From contig CBFGUG010000034.1 in NCBI GenBank assembly GCA_965651905.1, forward strand, positions 1 through 64,000: DNA of 64,000 nt. Reading direction: 5' to 3'. This DNA is from SZUA-265 sp965651905 (GTDB lineage Bacteria > Myxococcota_A > Polyangia > Polyangiales > Polyangiaceae). The notes below the pieces were generated by a model, which saw only the letters and a list, made by a program, of their open reading frames with translations, did not search any database and was not told the origin of the DNA. Of the stretch, positions 53,140 to 62,401 are shown one piece after another; the stretch's first letter is position 1, and every line of letters starts with the position of its first letter. The translations under genes were made by a program, and so were the position numbers.

Positions 53140-54834
53140 ATGCTGAAGTTCAGTGACGACGGGGCCACCGCTGATCGCCAGATGCGGGCAGTCATCTTCT
53201 ACCTGACGACCTTCGGGTATATCGATGGCGACTTCGATCACGCGGAGAAGGAGTTCGTCCGCAAGTACATCGAACATCTGGTGAAAGAACGCGTCGACGG
53301 CGCCGTGGACGCAGCGGACGTCGAACTTCGAGACGAACTGCGAACGAAGTACACCACGCACTTTCACGAGGTGTTCGAAAACACCGATCAGCAAGTGCGT
53401 GATCTATTCACCGAAGCCGTGGCGGACGGTGAGGATCACAATCAGTTCGTTCACGCCAAGTTGAAGCTGCGCTGTTTCGAGATCTTCCAGTCGTTCGACG
53501 CGGCGAACCAAGAGCTGTTGATGGACTGTATCGACGAGCTGATCCGCGCCGACGGGCAGCTCCACCCAGCAGAGCTCAAGTTTCGCGGCGAGCTCGCGGA
53601 TCTGCTCGAGGACGAACTGGGCGTCGAGCTGCTCGAAGACGACAACGCGCGTTCACGGGTCGCGGTTTCTGGCCCAGCCTCCGTGCAGTTGCCAGAGCGA
53701 GACGACCCAGCACTGAACGCCCTCGAAGAACACTACTCGGTCAACCCAGGTGAGCTCTCCGCGCAGCTCGAACGGGATCGTGAACTCGTCGAAAAGACCA
53801 TGAGCACGCTGGAGGAGCAGCGTTTCCGAGGGGCGGGCAAGCTCGGGCGTGCACGAAGCGTAGACGAGTTTGCTGGCGGGGAACCGTTCCTCGACAGTCA
53901 CGTTCACGTGTTCCCCGCCAAACCTGGCGTCAGTTACGACGTGACCGTGCTGGGAGACTTGCACGGTTGTTACAGCTGTTTGAAAGCAGCCGTCATGCAG
54001 TCGCGCTTCTTGGAGAAGGTCGAGCAGCATCGCAAGCAGCCGGGTTCCGTCCCCTACCCGATGTTCGTGCTGCTCGGCGACTACATCGATCGCGGAATGT
54101 TCAGCTATCACGGCGTACTTCGAGCCGCCATGCAGCTGTACACCAGCGCACCCGAGCACGTGTTCATGTTGCGCGGCAACCACGAGTACTACTTTCAGCA
54201 CAAGGGGCAGGTCTATGGCGGCGTGAAACCTGCGGAGGCGATCAACTCGCTCAAGCCTCACGTCCCCAATCAGGCCGTGTTCGAACGTTACATGGCGATG
54301 TTCGACATGCTCCCGAACGTGCTGTTGTTCGACAAGTTCCTGTTCGTGCACGCAGGCATTCCACGCGACAGCCTGCTCAAGGAGCGCTACACGGATCTAT
54401 CCAGCCTGAACGACTTCGACATCCGCTTCCAAATGATGTGGAGCGATCCCAGTAGCGCGGACGTGATCCCGGCGTCTTTGCAGCAGCAATCGGCGCGCTT
54501 CCCGTTTGGACGACTGCAGTGTCAGGCATTCTTGCAGCGCATCGGGTGTCACACGTTGATTCGCGGGCACGAAAAAGTCGTGGAGGGGTTCCGACGCATC
54601 TACGACGACGAGCACCAGCTGCTGATCTCGCTATTTTCGGCGGGCGGCAAGAGCAACGGCGACCTGCCCGAAAGCAGTTCCTACCGCGCTGTGGTGCCGA
54701 AGGCACTGACGCTGCGCCAGCAAGACGGCAACGCGGACATCAGCCCCTGGGAGCTCCGCTACGAAGCGTTCAACGACCCGAATCGTAACGCTTTTTTCCG
54801 TCAGCAGCCGCAGATGGCGCACCTCGTGGGGTGA
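53140..54834 (+). CDS. PPP-family Ser/Thr phosphatase with N-terminal TerB-like domain
   Basis: 564 aa. The C-terminal half is a calcineurin-like phosphoesterase of PPP type with all metal motifs: GDLHG (about residue 270), GDYIDRG (313), GNHE (345), HAG (403) and RGHE (475). The N-terminal 200 residues are an acidic helical pair that resembles TerB/DjlA-type domains (YLTTFGYIDGDFDHAEKEF; IDELIRADGQLHPAE). Removal of phosphate from Ser/Thr proteins is inferred. It may act on targets of the Hanks-type kinase elsewhere in this window, but the two are 40 kb apart. It is monocistronic. Confidence 0.9.
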   Translation: MLKFSDDGATADRQMRAVIFYLTTFGYIDGDFDHAEKEFVRKYIEHLVKERVDGAVDAADVELRDELRTKYTTHFHEVFENTDQQVRDLFTEAVADGEDHNQFVHAKLKLRCFEIFQSFDAANQELLMDCIDELIRADGQLHPAELKFRGELADLLEDELGVELLEDDNARSRVAVSGPASVQLPERDDPALNALEEHYSVNPGELSAQLERDRELVEKTMSTLEEQRFRGAGKLGRARSVDEFAGGEPFLDSHVHVFPAKPGVSYDVTVLGDLHGCYSCLKAAVMQSRFLEKVEQHRKQPGSVPYPMFVLLGDYIDRGMFSYHGVLRAAMQLYTSAPEHVFMLRGNHEYYFQHKGQVYGGVKPAEAINSLKPHVPNQAVFERYMAMFDMLPNVLLFDKFLFVHAGIPRDSLLKERYTDLSSLNDFDIRFQMMWSDPSSADVIPASLQQQSARFPFGRLQCQAFLQRIGCHTLIRGHEKVVEGFRRIYDDEHQLLISLFSAGGKSNGDLPESSSYRAVVPKALTLRQQDGNADISPWELRYEAFNDPNRNAFFRQQPQMAHLVG

Positions 54835-54912
54835 GCTCCAAAGTGCCATGCGGCCGCCGAGCCCCACCGACCGGGCCAAGCATCGCCCGACCAGTGTGGT
54901 TCAATATGGGTG

Positions 54913-56148
54913 ATGCCGTCTCCAGCAGTCGCCGAGCCTCGCGACGCCGCGCTTGCCGCAGGCGCCCGCAGACGCGTCGGTCGCAGCGGCGTGCTGTTGG
55001 GAGTGTCCGTGTGCCTGCACTTGGCGCTGCTGGGGGCGCTGGGTTTACGCGAGCCGCCCCCCGAGCAGCCCCCCGTGACGGCCGTCTACGAGAGTTCTGA
55101 GCCCACTGCGCAACACGGCGAGTTGCTCGCCGCCGACGCAACTGCTGCGCGCGAAGAAACGTTCATCCCAGTGAGCGTCCAGGAACCGTCACCCACGCCA
55201 GTAGCGAGCCCCCCAGCGACGCCAGAAACGCCAGAAACGCCAGAGCCGCCAGAGCCGCCAGAGCCGCCAGAGACGACGGACGTGCCGAAAGCAACGGCCG
55301 CACCTCCCAGCCCCAAACTCGCGCCTACCGACACCGAGGCCCCCGAGGAGCAGCCCCCAACGACCGATCCAGCAACGCGCACGTCGCCCGAGAGCGAACC
55401 CGCCACGGCGCCCGCCCCTCCAAGGCCGCCCGAGTCGTCGCAGTCGACCGACGTCGAACAACCGACGGGCGAAGACTGGCTGCGCATCGAAGACCAGCTC
55501 GACACGGAACCGGATCCGTCACCCGCCGCAACTGATGCGCAGAGCGCCCCCGAGCCCGATCCGCTCGTGCAACGCCTGCTGGAAGCGGAAGCCCGCAAAG
55601 CCAGAGAGCGCGAGCGACCCTCCGCCCCGCCCGAGAGTCCGAATGCCGCAACATCGACGCCCCCCTCGCTACCAACGCACGCTGCGGACGCTAACGACGC
55701 CCCCAGCACTGCGCCGTCGAAACACCCCACCGAAGGCCGGCTGCTAGAGACACTCGCCTACCAGTTTTCCCACGTTGCAGGGATCGACGCGGGCTGGGAC
55801 TCCGCGCCCCTGGGCAGACTCGACGCCGCACTGGAGCTCGAGTTTGCTGACGGAAAGCTGGAGAGCTGGAACCTGAGCGATCGACTCAGCCCGCAGCTGA
55901 AAAAAGCGCTGCGCTCGACGCTGTTCTACGCCCAGCGCGGCAAGTACTTCGGGCGCGACAACCAGCCGCTCGAGGGAGCCGTCAAACTCAGCGTCCGAGT
56001 CGAGTTGTCACGCGTGCGCGCGGACGCGGTGCGGGGGGGCGTGGTGACCTACGAGCGGATGACCGACGCATCCGGGCGCTATCTGCCCATCGCCTACGCG
56101 GTACGTCCTTCACTGCGGAAAATCCTGGTCGAAATCGAACCTCGCTAG
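54913..56148 (+). CDS. Pro-rich TonB-like membrane protein
   Basis: 411 aa from the ATG at 54913 (a GTG just before it is an alternative). One membrane segment near the N-terminus (GVLLGVSVCLHLALLGALG), then about 230 residues of Pro/Glu/Thr/Ala-rich sequence including PETPETPEPPEPPEPPETTD, then a folded C-terminal domain of about 130 residues. The layout is that of TonB and related energisers, though the C-terminal sequence does not clearly match TonB. ExbB/ExbD genes are not seen in the window. The function is uncertain. A tandem FKBP lipoprotein gene follows on the same strand. Confidence 0.65.
   Translation: MPSPAVAEPRDAALAAGARRRVGRSGVLLGVSVCLHLALLGALGLREPPPEQPPVTAVYESSEPTAQHGELLAADATAAREETFIPVSVQEPSPTPVASPPATPETPETPEPPEPPEPPETTDVPKATAAPPSPKLAPTDTEAPEEQPPTTDPATRTSPESEPATAPAPPRPPESSQSTDVEQPTGEDWLRIEDQLDTEPDPSPAATDAQSAPEPDPLVQRLLEAEARKARERERPSAPPESPNAATSTPPSLPTHAADANDAPSTAPSKHPTEGRLLETLAYQFSHVAGIDAGWDSAPLGRLDAALELEFADGKLESWNLSDRLSPQLKKALRSTLFYAQRGKYFGRDNQPLEGAVKLSVRVELSRVRADAVRGGVVTYERMTDASGRYLPIAYAVRPSLRKILVEIEPR
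55222..55275. repeat. 9-bp tandem repeat in the TonB-like gene
   Basis: Six units of CCAGARMCG type (CCAGAAACG, CCAGAGCCG, CCAGAGACG) encode alternating Pro-Glu-Thr and Pro-Glu-Pro. In frame, so the number of units can change without breaking the protein. Confidence 0.85.
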
Positions 56149-56240
56149 GGCCACTCGAGTCGAGATCCGGCCAATCCGCGGTTCGGGGCTGGCGACAACC
56201 CGTGACGTCCTCGGCCATGATCACTAAGGTGCGCGGACCC

Positions 56241-57176
56241 ATGAATCGCAGTGTGATGACGCTCTTCGTGCTAGCCGCAGCGTGCCGCCCGGCGGGCTAC
56301 CAGGCGCCCCCCACCGAGCCAGAGCCGCGGCTTGGGGACGCCACCGTCGGCGCTCCAGAATCGGGGCCCCAAGCCGAGCTCACTCAGGAAGAGTTCGTTC
56401 ACGTCGCGCTCTATGGTGCCGACTCGGCGCCAAAGTCGGTGTTGCGCGCCCCCGAAAACGCTCAAGTGTCGGGCACGGGCCTCGCCAGTCTGATCTTGCG
56501 ACCAGGCACGGGCGAGCGGACGCCGCGCAACGACGACACGGTCGTGGTTCACTTCGTCGGTTGGGACGACAAGGGGCAGAAGTTCGACAGCACGCTCGCG
56601 CGAGGCAAACCCGACCGCATGCGCGTGCAACAGCTCGAACCCGGCTGGCGCGAAGGCGTGCAGCAAATGGTGGTGGGCGAAAAACGTCGCTTGTGGATCC
56701 CCGAGTCGCTCGCGTTCGGCAACGTGCCGATGCCCGGCAGGCCTGCGGGTGACATCGTGCTCGACGTCGAGTTGCTGGAGATCGTCGAACCGCCCAAGAT
56801 GCCCGACGTCCCCAAAGATCTGACGGAGCCCCCTGACGATGCACTGGTGACGGCTTCGGGTTTACGCTCCAAGGTGCTCAAACAGGGTACGGGCAGCGAG
56901 CGACCTCAACGCACCGACCAAGTGCTCGTGCACTATTCGGGCTGGACCCAGGACGGCAAAATGTTCGACAGCTCGATCATGCGCGGTGAGCCGATCACGT
57001 TCGGTGTCGACGAGGTGATCCCGGGTTGGACCGAGGCACTGATGTTGATGGTCGAAGGCGAAAAGCGACGCGTCTGGATCCCCGCGAATCTCGCGTACGG
57101 CGAAACCCCCGAACGCCCTGGCGCGCCTGCTGGGCCGCTCGTTTTCGACGTCGAGCTACTGGACATCCAACGCTGA
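56241..57176 (+). CDS. tandem FKBP-type peptidyl-prolyl isomerase lipoprotein
   Basis: 311 aa. A signal peptide with lipobox (LAAAC) is followed by two FKBP domains (about residues 70-180 and 195-310). Both show the isomerase pattern, e.g. DDTVVVHFVGWDDKGQKFDST / EPGWREGVQQMVVGEKRRLWIP in the first and VLVHYSGWTQDGKMFDSS / PGWTEALMLMVEGEKRRVWIP in the second. It probably helps fold exported proteins. Repeated FKBP lipoproteins are seen in myxobacteria. The start at 56241 is chosen for the signal peptide. Confidence 0.9.
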   Translation: MNRSVMTLFVLAAACRPAGYQAPPTEPEPRLGDATVGAPESGPQAELTQEEFVHVALYGADSAPKSVLRAPENAQVSGTGLASLILRPGTGERTPRNDDTVVVHFVGWDDKGQKFDSTLARGKPDRMRVQQLEPGWREGVQQMVVGEKRRLWIPESLAFGNVPMPGRPAGDIVLDVELLEIVEPPKMPDVPKDLTEPPDDALVTASGLRSKVLKQGTGSERPQRTDQVLVHYSGWTQDGKMFDSSIMRGEPITFGVDEVIPGWTEALMLMVEGEKRRVWIPANLAYGETPERPGAPAGPLVFDVELLDIQR

Positions 57177-57212
57177 GCAGCAGCGCACTAGACGTAGGAG
57201 CCCGAACGAGGC

Positions 57213-58478
57213 ATGAAGCGAACGAAATTCCTGATTGTTGGCGGCGGAATAACGAACCTGGCGTTTGCGGCCGCGTTGAACGACCGCGATCTGCTCATGA
57301 TCGAACGCGAGCACGAGACGGGCGGCTACTGCCGCACGATCAAGCAAGACGGTTTCGTTTGGGATTTTTCCGGGCACTTCTTCCACTTTCGCCACAAAGA
57401 CATCGAACAGCTACTCGTCGACCGCATCGGGGCCGAAAACGTCCGCAAGGTCGTCAAAGACTCACGCATTCACTGGGACGGCGGCTTCATCGACTTTCCG
57501 TTTCAGAAGAACATCCATCAGCTGCCCCACGACGATTTCGTCGACTGTTTGGTGGGGCTGTTCGAACGCCCCGAAGGCGCGCCAGAAAACTTCGAGCAGA
57601 TGTTGCAGTCGAAGTTCGGCAAGGGGATCAGTGAACGCTTTCTGATCCCCTACAACGAAAAGCTGTACGCGACGGACCTCAGCAAACTCGACGTCGACGC
57701 GATGGGCCGCTTCTTCCCGTACGCGGACGTGCCCGACATCATTCGCGGCTTCAAGCGCTCCGACAACGCCAGTTACAACTCGACGTTCACTTACCCCCAA
57801 GGCGGCGCGATCGAATACGTGCGCGCCATCCAACAAGACGTACCAGACGAGTGCATTCGTCTGGGTGAGCAGGTGCAGTCGATCGATCTGAACGCCAAGG
57901 TCGTGACCACCAACCGTGAGCAGATCGGCTTCGAGTACCTGATCAGCGCCGCCCCCTTCCCCAAGCTGCTCAGCATGACGGGCCTCGCGTACGATCCGTC
58001 CGTCTACAGCTACAACAAGGTGCTCGTGTTCAACCTGGGCTTCGACAAGAAGGGGCCAGAGGGCATCCATTGGGTCTATTACCCGCAGCGCGAGCTCGTG
58101 TTTTATCGCTTGGGCTTCTACGACAACATCTTCGACACGCCGCGCATGAGCATGTACGTCGAAATTGGCTTCGGAGGTGACGAACCGATGCCGCCCGAGC
58201 GCGTGGCGGAGTACCGAACGCGCGTGCTCACCGATCTGAAGAAGGTCGGCATCGTGACGGATCACCAGCTCGTCTCCGAACACAACATCGTGCTCGACCC
58301 CGCTTACGTTCACATCACGCGCGACTCCGTGCGTGACGTCGAGGAGAAAAAAGCCATCCTCGCGACGCGCGGCGTGTATTCGCTCGGACGTTACGGCTCA
58401 TGGACGTACTGTTCGATCGAAGACAACATCGTCGAGGCGCGCAAGTTGGCCGCACAGTTCAACGCGGCCGCCGTGTGA
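57213..58478 (+). CDS. FAD-dependent oxidoreductase, UDP-galactopyranose mutase-like
   Basis: 421 aa. The dinucleotide-binding motif is at the start (LIVGGGITNLAFA), followed by GGYCRTI and GHFFHFRHKDI. The C-terminal YGSWTYCSIEDNI recalls the UGM/amine oxidase group, and FAD is the expected cofactor. Whether it mutates UDP-galactopyranose, oxidises a porphyrin intermediate or does something else cannot be said from sequence; the closest resemblance is the eukaryote-type UGM/protoporphyrinogen oxidase group. It follows the FKBP gene with a short gap and is convergent with the HIT gene. Confidence 0.8.
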   Translation: MKRTKFLIVGGGITNLAFAAALNDRDLLMIEREHETGGYCRTIKQDGFVWDFSGHFFHFRHKDIEQLLVDRIGAENVRKVVKDSRIHWDGGFIDFPFQKNIHQLPHDDFVDCLVGLFERPEGAPENFEQMLQSKFGKGISERFLIPYNEKLYATDLSKLDVDAMGRFFPYADVPDIIRGFKRSDNASYNSTFTYPQGGAIEYVRAIQQDVPDECIRLGEQVQSIDLNAKVVTTNREQIGFEYLISAAPFPKLLSMTGLAYDPSVYSYNKVLVFNLGFDKKGPEGIHWVYYPQRELVFYRLGFYDNIFDTPRMSMYVEIGFGGDEPMPPERVAEYRTRVLTDLKKVGIVTDHQLVSEHNIVLDPAYVHITRDSVRDVEEKKAILATRGVYSLGRYGSWTYCSIEDNIVEARKLAAQFNAAAV

Positions 58479-58537
58479 ACGCGCGGCGCGCCGTCACTCG
58501 AGCGCGGACGTCAGTTGCGGTCAGTCTACTGCGGCCG

Positions 58538-58954
58538 TCAGTCGATCGCGGCGGTCAGTCGCCGCGCGAGCTCGGGAGCCGCCGTTTGATCGAGACTCGT
58601 CGGCCGCCAGTCGATCCCCAGGCCGCTGTTCACGTCGGGTTTCGGGATGATGTGAAAGTGCACGTGGAAAACGGCCTGGTGCGCTTCGGCTTCGTTGTTC
58701 TGCAGCACGTTGTAGGCGGCGACTCCCGTCACTTTCTTCACCGCTCGGCTCACCTTGACCAACGCAGCGCCCAGCGCGGCGCCGGCCTCGACGGACAGCT
58801 CGTCCAGAGTGCGCGCAGGCTGTTTCGGGATGACGAGCGTGTGCCCCGCGCTCAGCGGCGCGATGTCGAGAAACGCCAGCACGTGGTCGTCCTCGTAAAC
58901 GCGGTGGCAAGGGATCTCCCCATTGATGATCTTCGTGAAAATCGTGTCCGCCAT
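58538..58954 (-). CDS. HIT-family nucleotide-binding hydrolase
   Basis: 138 aa. The HxHxHxx signature is HVHFHIIP, with the upstream family segments ADTIFTKIINGEIPCHRVYED and HTLVIPKQ. HIT proteins hydrolyse purine nucleotide phosphoramidates (Hint-like). The start at 58954 is set by homology. It is convergent with the UGM-like gene, whose stop is 59 bp away. Confidence 0.93.
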   Translation of the reverse strand: MADTIFTKIINGEIPCHRVYEDDHVLAFLDIAPLSAGHTLVIPKQPARTLDELSVEAGAALGAALVKVSRAVKKVTGVAAYNVLQNNEAEAHQAVFHVHFHIIPKPDVNSGLGIDWRPTSLDQTAAPELARRLTAAID

Positions 58955-59072
58955 GGCGCCTAGGCTGCCTGAGCGCCGCGCCGCGCGCAAGCGTCGGATC
59001 GGGACCCGCCCAGGCGCCGACGTCCCGCACCCGGACCGCGCACTACTGCGTCGTTATTGCATCGCTACTGCG

Positions 59073-60077
59073 TCACTGCTGCGTCGCGATCGCGGACGAG
59101 TCCTGCACCAGTTGCTCACCCGTCGACTTGACCACCGTACCCCACCAGCGCGTCTGCTCCGAGCGCACCAGGTATTCGAGCTCGCCGTCTTCCGCCGTGT
59201 GACTCGCCACTTCCGTAAACCCGAGCTCGGCACCCGCTTCCGATTTGAATGTGACCTTGAAGGCAGGGCTCGCGTTCACGCTTTCTTGATCGACGTACTT
59301 CGAGACGCGCAGCCGCCCGAGCTTTTTCATCCAGTTCGTCGCGCTCTCGTCTTTGCTGCCCGGGGCATCCGCGCTCGCCCAAGCGCTCTTCTTATCCGTC
59401 GCACGAACCAACGCGCGATTGCCGCTCGCCGTGGTGATGTTCACGGAGGCGACTTCGTCGTCGTCCCACTCGTGCAGCTCGCGTTGCATCAGCCGCGACT
59501 CCGCACTGCTCAGGTCCCGTAGCAAGTCCCCGGCAACCACGAACGTCTCCCCCGCAGTCGTTCGGACGTACGAGTGGCCGCCGCCAGGGGCATTGCCACC
59601 GAGGGTTAGCTCCCTCGCCTGCCCGCCCAACGTCACGACGAGTTTGGCCGCTTCCTCACCGAAGCCGAACTCTTCGTCACGTGCTGGGTCGAGCTTACCC
59701 AACGCCCGCACCGCCTCGAGGGGTGCAAGGGCGTCGGCCAACTCGTCCGCTTCGCTAGCCGCCACGAAACGCAACGTCTCGCGCTCCCCACTGGCAGCAT
59801 CCTCGGGCGGCTCGGGCGAATGCGGCGAGCCGTGTGCCGCCGGCTTTTCACGCTCGACGAGGCCTGTGAAGTAACGACCGCTAGCGTCCTGTGCCGCTTC
59901 CAGCACGACCTTACGCTTCTCGGCGGTGTACTCGAGCTTGCTCAAGTCGTCGCTCGATCCGCCCCATATCTGCACGGTGCGTTCTTCGTCGGGCGCGTCG
60001 TCCGCTAGCCAAGCCTGCGCGGCAACGCCCACACTGACCACTAGCAGCCCGAGGTGTACAGCCAAACCGCGATGCAT
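59073..60077 (-). CDS. DUF4340 protein of a Gld-type ABC operon
   Basis: 334 aa from the ATG at 60077, which overlaps the GldG-like stop (TGATG); GGAGG is 9 bp upstream. One N-terminal membrane segment, then an extracytoplasmic domain with the DUF4340 pattern (GNAPGGGHSYVRTTAGETFVVAGDLL, DLSSAESRLMQ). DUF4340 proteins usually accompany gliding-type ABC transporters and are of unknown function. It is the last gene of the operon. Confidence 0.85.
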   Translation of the reverse strand: MHRGLAVHLGLLVVSVGVAAQAWLADDAPDEERTVQIWGGSSDDLSKLEYTAEKRKVVLEAAQDASGRYFTGLVEREKPAAHGSPHSPEPPEDAASGERETLRFVAASEADELADALAPLEAVRALGKLDPARDEEFGFGEEAAKLVVTLGGQARELTLGGNAPGGGHSYVRTTAGETFVVAGDLLRDLSSAESRLMQRELHEWDDDEVASVNITTASGNRALVRATDKKSAWASADAPGSKDESATNWMKKLGRLRVSKYVDQESVNASPAFKVTFKSEAGAELGFTEVASHTAEDGELEYLVRSEQTRWWGTVVKSTGEQLVQDSSAIATQQ

Positions 60078-62401
60078 CACTTCTCACCTCCCTTGCGCGG
60101 CTGGTCTTCGTCGCGCTGGTCTTCGTCGCGTTGGCGCGCCTTCGCTTGGCGCCCGGACTCGTCACTCGCACGTCGCTTCGGCCGTCGCATCCGACGACTC
60201 GTCCACAAACCCGCGCCCAGCACCAGGCCCGGCACGCCGAAGATCGTCCCGTAAAACCACGCCAAGTCTTCTTGTTTGGTCTGTTCGATAGCCACGTCTT
60301 CTTCGCTCTCGAGCTCACCCGCCAGACTTTCCTCGCCGATCAACCAACGCATGGCGTCGACCATCAGCATCTGATTGCCGACGGCGCGGCTCATCAACAA
60401 GTCACTGAACACGTCGGCATCCGCCACCACGAACCCACGCAGCCGCGGCGCTTCCTTTTCTTCACCGTCCGCGTTCTTGTCGGAGTCCGCCTTTTCGTTG
60501 CTGTCAGCTGTGTCTTTCGCCGTTGCCTTTTTTGCGTCGTCCGCAGCGCCTTCCTCAGCATCTTTGGGAGCCGCCTCGGTATCACTTGCTTTGGTTTCTT
60601 GGGCGCCCGCGTCAGCCTGAGTGTCGGCTCCCTCTGGGGGATCGTTCGGCGCTCGTTCGGACGTCACTTCACGTTCGATCGCCATCGCCAGGTTGTACGA
60701 TTTTCGCTCTTCACCCTGGCTCATCGAGAAGTTGCGATCGTCGTCGTTGAACACGGTCGGAAGTGAACGCAGCGTGACCGTCGGTCCACCCGCAGCGGGG
60801 CCCGCCTCGGACAAGTAACTTGCTCCAAGCACGACCACACCCGCGCGCGCCGAGCTGCGGCTCAGCGTCGAGACCGAAGCGTGGGACGAAAAGCGATTCG
60901 TCGGCAAGATCACCCGATCCGACGGATCGTTGCGCGCCACGACGTGATTGCGTTCGTCTGCGAGCACCGTCGGCACGAACTTCATCCCCACGCTCTCGGC
61001 GAGCTCCTCGAGCCACGCCGCCGCAGGCTTGGCGGCTTCACCCGCGGCTGCGTCTGCCGAGGCGGCCGCTGCAGGCTGAGCGTCCGCGGCGCCTGCAGGC
61101 TGAGCGCCCGGGGCGGCAGCGGGCTGTTCGCCTGCCCCCGAACCCACGGGCAGATCTGGCGCTTCTCCGCCAACTCTGTTCGACGCGACGACGGCGTCTG
61201 CGTCGAGGGCCATCAGCAACTTGCCTCCCGCGTCCGCATAACGCTTCAGCGTCGCAATTTCTTCGGGGGCAAACGGCTGCGTGGGTCCGAGCACCAGGAC
61301 CACGTCGGCGTCGTCGGGAACCGCGCTGCCCAGGCCATCGGAGAGGCCCAAGTCACGCACGCGGTAGTTGTTCTGCTCCAGCAAACGCTTGACGAGATCC
61401 GCCGAACGCCCCTCAGCGCGTTCATCGTCGCTGCGGCTTTCGTTCAGCTCGCCGTGCCCGGTCGTGAGATAGACCGTTCGTTTCCGTTCCAGCAGCTTGA
61501 GCAGCTTTTCGTGGAACTCGCCGTCGAACTTGACGAGCTTCTGACGTGCCTTGGCCAGCTTGGTGCCGACCATCAGCGTCTGCCGCGAATCTCCACGGCT
61601 GAGCACGACACTGCCGTCCGAGACCACCTTCAAATCGTCGGCGAGCCCGGGTTCGAGCAAACGGTCCACGAGCTTGTACTCGAGGTTGCCCGTTCGTTCG
61701 CTCAGCTTGGCGAGATAACCGCTCACCTCTTTGCGCACTTCGCTGACCGTCGGGAAAAACGCCGTCACGACCACGGGCTCTGCGGCCTTTTCGAGCAACT
61801 TGACGGTGGCCTCGCCGGGCTCCGAGGTCTTGAAGTACGAAAAGTCTGCTTGCGCCTCTTGTTGCGCCGCGGCGTACACGAGCAGCGAGCAGTAACACGC
61901 GGCCAGCGCCAGAGACATACCACTGACGGCGGCTTCTCTGACGCGTTTGCCCTCCAGGTGCGCCGCGTCGCGCATCGGCCGCAACGCCAGCTCCGCAAAC
62001 GACAACCCCGTGATACTGACCGTGAGCAGGATGAGCCAAGTGACGTCGATGGCCGCGACAGCGGTCTCACGCTCTTTGCCGCCCAACCCGAGTGCCGTCA
62101 CCCCAGCCTCGGTCGTCGCAAAGAACAAGCCCACCGCGACCAGACCGAGCACCTGCAGACCGTCCATCATGCGAGCGATTTCGCTGGCTTGTCCGCGCGG
62201 GCGAAACATGGGCGCAAAACGCAACGCGGTGGCGACCAGCATCGCCGCTACGCCCACGCCGACAAGCGACAGCGAAGCGGTCTCCCACTGCACGACGACT
62301 CGCCGCCCGAGGTAGAGCGCAATGGCGCCCGCGAAGAACAACAGCGTGAGCCAAGCGGGCGAGCGCCCCTCGGTCGGCTTCTTCTCTTCTTTCAGCGCCA
62401 T
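60077..62401 (-). CDS. GldG-like ABC transport substrate-binding/auxiliary membrane protein
   Basis: 774 aa. Four or more N-terminal membrane helices, a large periplasmic GldG-type domain (e.g. YLTTGHGELNESRSDD, VLVLGPTQPFAPEEIATL, GGKLLMALDADAVVA) and one membrane helix near the C-terminus, as usual for this family. Low-complexity stretches (Ala/Pro/Gln near residues 420-455 and Asp/Ala/Lys near 620-670) extend it beyond typical GldG. In Bacteroidetes GldG works with GldA and GldF in gliding motility; in other phyla the role is unknown. It overlaps the permease gene by 10 bp. Confidence 0.85.
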   Translation of the reverse strand: MALKEEKKPTEGRSPAWLTLLFFAGAIALYLGRRVVVQWETASLSLVGVGVAAMLVATALRFAPMFRPRGQASEIARMMDGLQVLGLVAVGLFFATTEAGVTALGLGGKERETAVAAIDVTWLILLTVSITGLSFAELALRPMRDAAHLEGKRVREAAVSGMSLALAACYCSLLVYAAAQQEAQADFSYFKTSEPGEATVKLLEKAAEPVVVTAFFPTVSEVRKEVSGYLAKLSERTGNLEYKLVDRLLEPGLADDLKVVSDGSVVLSRGDSRQTLMVGTKLAKARQKLVKFDGEFHEKLLKLLERKRTVYLTTGHGELNESRSDDERAEGRSADLVKRLLEQNNYRVRDLGLSDGLGSAVPDDADVVLVLGPTQPFAPEEIATLKRYADAGGKLLMALDADAVVASNRVGGEAPDLPVGSGAGEQPAAAPGAQPAGAADAQPAAAASADAAAGEAAKPAAAWLEELAESVGMKFVPTVLADERNHVVARNDPSDRVILPTNRFSSHASVSTLSRSSARAGVVVLGASYLSEAGPAAGGPTVTLRSLPTVFNDDDRNFSMSQGEERKSYNLAMAIEREVTSERAPNDPPEGADTQADAGAQETKASDTEAAPKDAEEGAADDAKKATAKDTADSNEKADSDKNADGEEKEAPRLRGFVVADADVFSDLLMSRAVGNQMLMVDAMRWLIGEESLAGELESEEDVAIEQTKQEDLAWFYGTIFGVPGLVLGAGLWTSRRMRRPKRRASDESGRQAKARQRDEDQRDEDQPRKGGEK
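60101..60130. repeat. 15-bp perfect duplication at the GldG-like C-terminus
   Basis: Two identical 15-bp copies encode RDEDQ twice near the C-terminal tail. In frame; probably a recent slippage duplication. Confidence 0.8.

Noticed and set aside
58500..58565. Three loosely similar GTCAGT-containing copies at the end of the HIT gene
   Set aside because: Spacing and sequence vary and part lies inside the coding region; not a convincing array.
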